Origin: Candidatus Heimdallarchaeota archaeon
GTDB lineage: Archaea; Asgardarchaeota; Heimdallarchaeia; Heimdallarchaeales; Heimdallarchaeaceae
Direction of reading: 5' to 3'
Assembly: GCA_023139025.1 (NCBI GenBank)
Contig: JAGLOH010000161.1
Location: forward strand, 1 to 5,497
Length of the DNA stretch: 5,497 nt
Of the stretch, positions 1-3,783 are shown in pieces. Numbering within the stretch: position 1 is the first letter of the stretch; each line of letters begins with the position of its first letter. A program made the position numbers and the translations under genes. A model generated the notes under the pieces. The model had not been told where the DNA came from. It saw only the letters and a program-made list of their open reading frames with translations, and made no database searches.

Positions 1-335
1 TTCCAGGAAGATTTATACCAGGAACTCTAACCAATCCTTCATATGAGGGTTATATTGAACCTGATGTAGTTATCCTCACCGATCCAAGAGCTGATAAACA
101 AGCATTAACAGAAGCTGGATCTAGAGGTATTCCTATCGTAGCTCTATGTGATACTGACAATCTTACAAATCACGTTGATTTAGTTTTGCCAGTTAACAAT
201 AAAGGTCGTAAGTCCCTTGCACAGGTGTATTATTTGTTGACAAGAGAAATACTTCGTGCTAGAGGCGAATTGGGAGAAACTGAAGATCTACAAGAAACCG
301 CTGATGATTTTGCTTTCAAATTATTGAGAGAATAA
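1..335 (+). CDS. rpsB: 30S ribosomal protein S2 (archaeal uS2), C-terminal part
   Basis: This is the C-terminal 110 residues of small-subunit protein uS2, which sits at the head-body junction of the 30S subunit. The frame opens at base 3 and ends with TAA at 333-335; the start lies before the window. Family signatures in order are GRFIPGTLTNP near the left edge, EPDVVILTDPRADKQALTEA, GIPIVALCDTDN, then LPVNNKGRKSLAQVYYLLTRE. The NNKGRKS block is typical of archaeal and eukaryotic S2 rather than bacterial S2. The protein ends soon after ILRARGELGE with a short acidic tail. Archaeal S2 is usually about 200-230 residues, so roughly half is present. In many archaea rpsB precedes mevalonate-pathway genes, as here. 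The gap to mvk is 58 nt and contains a pyrimidine tract and a possible new promoter, so cotranscription is uncertain. Confidence 0.96.
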   Translation, partial: PGRFIPGTLTNPSYEGYIEPDVVILTDPRADKQALTEAGSRGIPIVALCDTDNLTNHVDLVLPVNNKGRKSLAQVYYLLTREILRARGELGETEDLQETADDFAFKLLRE

Positions 336-340
336 TCACA

Positions 341-357
341 CTCTTCTTCTTATTTTT
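341..357 (+). terminator. pyrimidine-rich possible terminator after rpsB
   Basis: A run of C and T ending in five T residues lies a few bases after the rpsB stop. Archaeal termination commonly occurs at U-rich tracts without a hairpin, so this could end the rpsB transcript. No stem is visible. Only the position and composition support the call. Confidence 0.3.
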
Positions 358-373
358 GAAAAAGATTTTATTA
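358..373 (+). promoter_or_regulatory. candidate BRE/TATA promoter for mvk-ipk
   Basis: GAAAAAG (358-364) resembles a purine-rich TFB-recognition element and is followed by the TATA-like ATTTTATTA (365-373). Transcription about 25 nt downstream of the TATA centre would start close to the ATG at 394. The mRNA would then be leaderless or nearly so, which would explain the lack of a well-spaced ribosome binding site for that ATG. Such AT-rich matches are common by chance in this sequence. Confidence 0.3.
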
Positions 374-393
374 GGTTAAGTACATCTTTGATT

Positions 394-1365
394 ATGGATG
401 TAAATACAGTGGAATTTTCAGCACCAGGAAAAATAATTCTTTTTGGTGAGCATGCTGTTGTGTACAAACATCCTGCTATTGCCGCTGCAATAGATTTACG
501 AGCAATAAGTTTTATTTCAGCTTCATCAGAACAGACCTCTATTTTATCTGTCCCCGATTTATTTCCCAAGAAACTCTTTGATTTAAATCTTACTCCCTTA
601 CCCGAAAATCTTACAGCTTTGAAGTTCGTTATAGATTCTCTCCTTGAAGTTACTGAATCAAGTAAAAATCCTACAATTGAAATTTCTTCGCAAATTCCGC
701 TATCTGCTGGTTTAGGTTCAAGTGCAGCTGTTTCAGTATCACTTATTGCAGGTTTTTCTAAATTCCTTGGAATGGATATTGATTTGCATGAAATAAACAA
801 ACTTGCATATGAAACTGAGAAAATCATACATAGTTTTCCTTCAGGTATAGATAATACTATTTCTACATATGGAGGAGGAATACTATATGAAAACGGAGTA
901 ATGAAAGAACTATCTTTTCAGCTTTCTTCTAATTATATAGTCATTATTAATAGTTTAATCCCTAGAAACACAAAAGACTTAGTTGAAAGTGTAAGGAAAA
1001 AGTATGAGAAAAATCCAAGCGCTATTCAAGGAATCTTTCATAACATCCATAATATTGTGATTGATGCAGAAAAAGCTTTGAAAGCCGGGGATTTAGCCCA
1101 AATTGGAGAATTAATGTCTTCAAATCATCAACTGTTAAGGGATCTTGGTGTTAGTCATAGAACTTTAGATGAGATTGTAAAAATTCTTGACGAGAAAAGA
1201 GCGTTGGGTAGTAAGCTTACTGGAGCTGGAGGTGGTGGTTGTGTGATATCACTGTTTGATGATTACCATAGAGCAACGGAAGTAGTAGAATTAATGAAGG
1301 AAAAGAACCTTCAAGCTTTTATTTCAAACTTTTCAAATGATGGTGTAAGGAATGAATTGTACTAG
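394..1365 (+). CDS. mvk: mevalonate kinase (GHMP kinase family)
   Basis: Cytosolic kinase that phosphorylates (R)-mevalonate with ATP to mevalonate 5-phosphate, the first phosphorylation of the mevalonate route to archaeal lipids. The 323-residue product shows all three GHMP motifs. Motif 1 is APGKIILFGEHAVVY (residues 10-24), with Lys13 and Glu19. Motif 2, the phosphate-binding loop, is PLSAGLGSSAA (102-112). Motif 3 is KLTGAGGGGC (274-283). SGIDNTISTYGG (150-161) carries the likely catalytic Asp153. The SGID context and the early APGKIILFGEH favour mevalonate kinase over galactokinase or homoserine kinase. I chose the ATG at 394 because it gives a normal-length N-terminus and fits a leaderless start. 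A TTG two codons earlier (388) is possible, since AGGTTA (373-378) lies 9 nt before it. The stop lies inside ipk (14-nt overlap), suggesting translational coupling. Confidence 0.95.
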   Translation: MDVNTVEFSAPGKIILFGEHAVVYKHPAIAAAIDLRAISFISASSEQTSILSVPDLFPKKLFDLNLTPLPENLTALKFVIDSLLEVTESSKNPTIEISSQIPLSAGLGSSAAVSVSLIAGFSKFLGMDIDLHEINKLAYETEKIIHSFPSGIDNTISTYGGGILYENGVMKELSFQLSSNYIVIINSLIPRNTKDLVESVRKKYEKNPSAIQGIFHNIHNIVIDAEKALKAGDLAQIGELMSSNHQLLRDLGVSHRTLDEIVKILDEKRALGSKLTGAGGGGCVISLFDDYHRATEVVELMKEKNLQAFISNFSNDGVRNELY

Positions 1366-2158
1366 TATAGATATAATCAAAATTGGTGGATCTGTTGTTA
1401 CAGACAAATCATCTTATCTTAAAGTCAGAAAGGAGAATTTAATTAAGATATGCAAACAACTTGAGAATTGGAATAAACCCCTCATTATAGTTCACGGTGC
1501 TGGATCTTTTGGACATATAGTAGCGGAAAAACATTCGATTCAAACTGGTTTCAAAGATATAGGTCAACTTAATGGGATTGTGAAAATTAGACAAGATATG
1601 TCTTCTCTTACGCAAGAAGTAGTATCTTGTTTAATAGAGAACGATGTAAAAGCAATGGGATTCCAAACTAGTGCGTTAGCTTATTCAAAAGATAATGAAG
1701 TTTTATATTTTCTTAAACCCGTGAAAAAGGCTCTTTCATTGGGTATATGTCCTATTTTATCCGGAGATGTTTTGTTTGTTGAAAAGGAAGGTTTTACCAT
1801 TCATAGCGGAGATTCGATAATTAACACTCTTGTCAAAAATTTCAGTGTAAATCAAGTTATCTTTCTAACTGATGTTGATGGCTTATTTGAAAAGACAGAA
1901 GATGAAAACGCAAGGAAGCTTGTAAGGAAACTAAGTTATCAAGATTTAGAAAAATTTCAAGCAGAAAAGATGAAAAATGATGTCATTGATGTTACAGGAT
2001 CTATGCAAGGTAAAATTGAAGAGATTAGTAAATTATTGAAACATGTTGAAAAGGTTGTCATTTTGAATGGACTCTTTCCTAAAAGACTAAGATTTATTCT
2101 AAATAACGAAGATGTGGTAAGTACAACCATATTGGGTGAAAAATCTACCCAAAGATAA
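1352..2158 (+). CDS. ipk: isopentenyl phosphate kinase (amino acid kinase family)
   Basis: Phosphorylates isopentenyl phosphate with ATP to isopentenyl diphosphate, the last kinase step of the archaeal mevalonate route. The 268-residue protein belongs to the amino acid kinase superfamily. It has KIGGSVVTDK (10-19, phosphate-binding loop and Lys), HGAGSFGH (48-55, whose final His matches the catalytic His that distinguishes IPK), SGD (137-139), HSGDSI (151-156), FLTDVDGLF (171-179, nucleotide region) and DVTGSMQGK (213-221). The GSFGH motif and the mvk neighbour argue against glutamate 5-kinase, UMP kinase and fosfomycin kinase. The ATG lies inside the end of mvk, with GGTGTAAGG just upstream as a plausible ribosome binding site. 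The C-terminus reads STTI where many relatives have a glycine before TxI. The phosphomevalonate decarboxylase or dehydratase and the isomerase of the pathway are not in the window. Confidence 0.95.
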   Translation: MNCTSIDIIKIGGSVVTDKSSYLKVRKENLIKICKQLENWNKPLIIVHGAGSFGHIVAEKHSIQTGFKDIGQLNGIVKIRQDMSSLTQEVVSCLIENDVKAMGFQTSALAYSKDNEVLYFLKPVKKALSLGICPILSGDVLFVEKEGFTIHSGDSIINTLVKNFSVNQVIFLTDVDGLFEKTEDENARKLVRKLSYQDLEKFQAEKMKNDVIDVTGSMQGKIEEISKLLKHVEKVVILNGLFPKRLRFILNNEDVVSTTILGEKSTQR

Positions 2159-2161
2159 GTC

Positions 2162-2168
2162 TTTTAAA
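2162..2168 (+). promoter_or_regulatory. candidate TATA box for the L7Ae-S28e-L24e unit
   Basis: TTTTAAA begins four bases after the ipk stop. About 25 nt downstream of its centre is position 2190, at the foot of the putative K-turn hairpin and about 47 nt before the L7Ae start. A transcript starting there would carry the whole hairpin as its 5' leader. No clear BRE is visible; the call rests on spacing and sequence. Confidence 0.4.
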
Positions 2169-2178
2169 CTAAATCCAA

Positions 2179-2188
2179 TTTTTGTTTT
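2179..2188 (+). terminator. T-rich tract, possible terminator of mvk-ipk
   Basis: TTTTTGTTTT lies 20 nt after the ipk stop, with no stem before it, as expected for a U-tract archaeal terminator. A very similar tract follows ndk at 3629. It overlaps the region where the L7Ae transcript may start, so the two units could be separated here. Confidence 0.35.
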
Positions 2189-2191
2189 CAT

Positions 2192-2227
2192 ACCTAATGA
2201 AGGCACAATTGTCTGTGTGCCCGAGGT
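2192..2227 (+). promoter_or_regulatory. candidate kink-turn in the L7Ae mRNA leader, enclosing the Shine-Dalgarno
   Basis: Read as RNA: a short outer stem ACC (2192-2194) with GGU (2225-2227); an unpaired bulge UAAU (2195-2198); tandem sheared GA (2199-2200) against GA (2223-2224); an A2201/C2222 opposition; then a perfect 6-bp stem GGCACA (2202-2207) with UGUGCC (2216-2221) closed by an 8-nt loop. The AAU-GA / GA core matches the U4 snRNA and box C/D type K-turn recognised by the L7Ae/15.5K family. The next gene encodes L7Ae, and the 3' strand of the outer stem is part of its AGGTGA ribosome binding site (2224-2229). L7Ae binding would therefore be expected to block its own translation. Known precedent: L7Ae autoregulation through leader K-turns in other archaea. 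Departures from the simple consensus are a bulge of four rather than three (three if U2195 pairs with G2225) and the A/C pair. Confidence 0.7.
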
Positions 2228-2229
2228 GA
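2224..2229 (+). promoter_or_regulatory. ribosome binding site of L7Ae (AGGTGA)
   Basis: A strong match to the archaeal anti-Shine-Dalgarno, 7 nt before the ATG at 2237. Its first four bases also form the 3' side of the putative K-turn, so ribosome access and RNA folding would compete. Confidence 0.8.
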
Positions 2230-2236
2230 AATAAAA

Positions 2237-2596
2237 ATGTACAAAAAATTTGATATTCCTGATGAAGTTGTTAAAGAATCATTAAGCATCTTAGAAACTT
2301 CTTCTAAAACTGGCAAAATACGAAAAGGAACTAATGAAGTTACAAAAGCAATTGAAAGAAAGACTGCTTTAATCGTATATATTGCTGAAGATGTGAACCC
2401 CCCTGAAATTGTTATGCATTTGCCTCTTCTGTGTGAAGAGAACGATATTGTCTATACCTATGTAGCCACTAAAGATGATTTAGGCAAAGCTGCTGGCTTA
2501 AAAGTAGGTTCAGCTTCTATTGCTGTTGTAGATGGTGGAGAAGCTAAACAATCTATCAAAGGATTGAGCAACAAATTGAAGGAACTTAAGAAATAA
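2237..2596 (+). CDS. rpl7ae: ribosomal protein L7Ae (eL8), K-turn RNA-binding protein
   Basis: The 119-residue L7Ae/L30e/S12e family protein is of normal archaeal length. In archaea it binds kink-turns in 23S rRNA, box C/D and H/ACA guide RNAs and RNase P RNA. The RNA-contact motif GTNEVTKAIER spans residues 31-41, followed by AEDVNPPEIVMHLPLLCEEN (50-69) and the loop-9 region GKAAGLKVGSAS (83-94). Two family positions look unusual: Lys42 where the family usually has Gly after ER, and Lys89 in the loop-9 triplet, read LEV in well-studied archaeal homologues and LKV here. The ATG is well fixed by AGGTGA 7 nt upstream. It is first in a tight unit with S28e (14-nt gap) and L24e. The putative K-turn before it suggests negative feedback by its own product. 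Confidence 0.97.
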   Translation: MYKKFDIPDEVVKESLSILETSSKTGKIRKGTNEVTKAIERKTALIVYIAEDVNPPEIVMHLPLLCEENDIVYTYVATKDDLGKAAGLKVGSASIAVVDGGEAKQSIKGLSNKLKELKK

Positions 2597-2610
2597 GCTA
2601 GGTGAAAAAA

Positions 2611-2832
2611 GTGAGCTCACGAGACGACGATAGGGCAACTCCTGCTGAAGTTATTCAAGTACTAGAAAGAACTGGAAGTGTTGGGGAAGTTACTCAAGCA
2701 AGAGTTAAGGTTCTTGATGGTAGAGATAAAAACAGAATCTTAACACGAAATCTCAAAGGTCCTGTCAGGAAAGGAGATGTCATCATGCTCCGAGAAACCG
2801 AAAGGGAAGCTAAAAAAATACGTAAAAGATAA
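2611..2832 (+). CDS. rps28e: 30S ribosomal protein S28e (eS28)
   Basis: The 73-residue small-subunit protein is found in archaea and eukaryotes but not bacteria; it sits near the mRNA exit on the 30S head. It has the family core ATPAEVIQVLERTGSVGEVTQ, VKVLDGRDKNRILTRNLKGPV and the near-universal C-terminal signature LRETEREAKK. I chose the GTG at 2611: AGGTGA (2600-2605) is 5 nt upstream, and the N-terminus SSRDDDRATPAEV matches the family's short acidic start. An in-frame GTG at 2602 is part of that ribosome binding site and is rejected. The 14-nt gap after L7Ae and 10-nt gap before L24e indicate one transcript. Confidence 0.97.
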   Translation: MSSRDDDRATPAEVIQVLERTGSVGEVTQARVKVLDGRDKNRILTRNLKGPVRKGDVIMLRETEREAKKIRKR

Positions 2833-2842
2833 GTGATTAACA

Positions 2843-3031
2843 ATGCCACGAACACAAAAATGCTCATATTGTGGGAAAGAAACGGAACATGGCTGTGGTA
2901 TGCTTTTTGTTCAAAGAACAGGAACAGTACTCTTTTTTTGTTCAAACAAATGCAAAAAATCACAACTAGTTCTAAAACGCGATCCTAAAAAATTGAAATG
3001 GACAGAGAGATACGAAAGGAAATTTGTGTAA
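2843..3031 (+). CDS. rpl24e: 50S ribosomal protein L24e (eL24), zinc-ribbon
   Basis: The 62-residue large-subunit protein is specific to archaea and eukaryotes. The zinc-binding cysteines are C7 and C10 (CSYC) and C33 and C37 (CSNKC), all four present. A further cysteine, C18, lies between the pairs. The family block GTVLFFCSNKCKKS is followed by LVLKRDPKKLKWTERYER, close to the usual LKLKRNPRKLKWT. The ATG is preceded by GTGAT (2833-2837), which begins directly after the S28e stop and is well placed as a ribosome binding site. It is the last gene of the ribosomal unit; a seven-T tract follows 19 nt after its stop. Confidence 0.97.
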   Translation: MPRTQKCSYCGKETEHGCGMLFVQRTGTVLFFCSNKCKKSQLVLKRDPKKLKWTERYERKFV

Positions 3032-3050
3032 TCCCTTTCTCTATTAACTC

Positions 3051-3057
3051 TTTTTTT
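3051..3057 (+). terminator. T7 tract after rpl24e, possible terminator
   Basis: Seven consecutive T residues lie in a pyrimidine-rich stretch 19 nt after the L24e stop. This fits a U-tract archaeal terminator ending the L7Ae-S28e-L24e transcript. The tract runs into TTTTAAA, so it could instead be a TATA box for ndk. Confidence 0.35.
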
Positions 3058-3073
3058 AAACTCTAAATGTTTG

Positions 3074-3110
3074 TTGATTCTAATTTTCAAGGTAAATTTG
3101 GTTGAATCAA
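3074..3110 (+). repeat. inverted repeat TTGATTC...GAATCAA between rpl24e and ndk
   Basis: Perfect 7-bp arms at 3074-3080 and 3104-3110 flank a 23-nt centre that holds a second inverted pair, AATTT (3082-3086) and AAATT (3094-3098). Together they could fold into an imperfect stem-loop in RNA or form a symmetric protein site. It lies 53-89 nt before the ndk start and just upstream of a TATA-like stretch. The function is unknown, and AT-rich DNA yields some inverted repeats by chance. Confidence 0.45.
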
Positions 3111-3112
3111 TT

Positions 3113-3121
3113 AATTTTTAT
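3113..3121 (+). promoter_or_regulatory. candidate TATA box for ndk
   Basis: An AATTTTTAT-type stretch about 45 nt before the TTG at 3163. Transcription would start near 3140-3145 and leave a short leader carrying the ribosome binding site AGGTGTA. This is a weak, composition-level match; TTTTTAAA at 3053-3060 is an alternative. Confidence 0.25.
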
Positions 3122-3162
3122 TATCACAGTAGAAATCTGTTACAAAATACAAGGTGTATAGA

Positions 3163-3612
3163 TTGGAACGAGAGTTTATTATGATTAAACCTGATGGTGT
3201 TCAAAGAGGACTTGTTGGACAAGTAATCCAAAAAATTGAAAATGTAGGGTTCAAAATAATCGGATTAAAAATGATTACTGTTACTATTGCTCAAGCAGAG
3301 GAGCAATATGCGATTCATAAAGAAAAACCATTTTACGAAGGTTTGTTAGAGTATATCACATGTGGACCAGTTGTTGCAATGGTAGTCGAGGGGAAGGATG
3401 CGGTTAAGATTACTAGAAAAATAGTGGGTGCGACAAATCCAACGGATGCAGAACCGGGGTCAATTAGAGGTGATTATGCCCTGGAAATTGGGAGAAACAT
3501 AATTCATGCTGGAGATACACCGGAGAATGCAATTGTAGAATACAAAATATATTTTGCTGAATCGGAATTTGCTAGCTACTCAAAAATAGATGAAAAATGG
3601 TTGTACGAATAA
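3163..3612 (+). CDS. ndk: nucleoside diphosphate kinase
   Basis: Transfers the gamma-phosphate of ATP to other NDPs through a phosphohistidine, supplying GTP for translation as well as the other NTPs and dNTPs. The 149-residue protein has every active-site residue at a constant offset of three from human NDK: Lys9, Tyr49, Arg85, Thr91, Arg102, Asn112 and the phosphorylated His115 (NIIHAGD). The motifs MIKPDGVQRGL, HKEKPFYEGL and GATNP followed by PGSIRGDYA are all intact. I chose TTG (3163) because it gives the family N-terminus MEREFIMIKPDG and is correctly spaced from AGGTGTA (3152-3158). The in-frame GTG at 3154 overlaps that site and adds three unconserved residues. The internal ATG at 3181 would remove the first beta-strand. 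Its position between rpl24e and infB is conserved in many archaea, though the 131-nt gap before it suggests its own promoter. Confidence 0.95.
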   Translation: MEREFIMIKPDGVQRGLVGQVIQKIENVGFKIIGLKMITVTIAQAEEQYAIHKEKPFYEGLLEYITCGPVVAMVVEGKDAVKITRKIVGATNPTDAEPGSIRGDYALEIGRNIIHAGDTPENAIVEYKIYFAESEFASYSKIDEKWLYE

Positions 3613-3628
3613 TCAACCAATCTTCAAC

Positions 3629-3639
3629 TTTTGTTTTTT
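3629..3639 (+). terminator. T-rich tract after ndk, possible terminator
   Basis: TTTTGTTTTTT lies 16 nt after the ndk stop and is followed directly by GAAAAA. It resembles the TTTTTGTTTT tract after ipk and fits hairpin-independent U-tract termination in archaea. The short TTTTTGAAAAA palindrome at its 3' end also occurs after rpsB (353-363). Confidence 0.4.
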
Positions 3640-3645
3640 GAAAAA

Positions 3646-3783
3646 TTCTTTGACTTATTCAACTGTCTGTTATTATGGGATTCTTCTACCAAAACTATGT
3701 TCAACCAATTTCTTTTTAATTGAAATAATCGAAAATTCCTTGAGATAAAACATATCATCAGATAAACTTCTGTATGTGATAAA
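3646..3783 (+). promoter_or_regulatory. infB leader region with weak TATA candidate and a hairpin at the ribosome binding site
   Basis: No gene is visible here. TTTTTAAT (3713-3720) could be a TATA box, placing a transcript start near 3742 and a leader of about 40 nt. Within that leader CATA (3751-3754) and CAGA (3759-3762) can pair with TCTG (3769-3772) and TATG (3773-3776), leaving a 4-nt bulge and a 6-nt loop. The stem ends on the first base of GTGAT (3776-3780), the likely ribosome binding site of infB. The promoter and hairpin calls are both tentative. Confidence 0.3.

Noticed and set aside
336..827. Long open frame on the minus strand, about 163 codons
   Set aside because: It lies opposite mvk, which has all its family motifs in the + frame. 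The translation has no recognisable domain.
2602..2610. GTG at 2602 as the S28e start
   Set aside because: It overlaps the AGGTGA ribosome binding site and adds residues absent from the family; GTG at 2611 fits better.
2694..2963. Minus-strand open frame opposite S28e and L24e
   Set aside because: Both + strand genes are clear family members; this frame has no motif or conserved content.
3154..3162. GTG at 3154 as the ndk start
   Set aside because: It sits inside the AGGTGTA ribosome binding site. TTG at 3163 gives the family N-terminus MER-F-MIKPDG.
3613..3709. Direct repeat TCAACCAAT at 3613-3621 and 3701-3709
   Set aside because: Only nine bases, two copies, no symmetry or regular spacing; likely chance.
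3032..3783. Possible tRNA, small RNA gene or CRISPR repeat in the two spacers
   Set aside because: No cloverleaf, box C/D pair flanking a guide, or regularly spaced repeat is visible.
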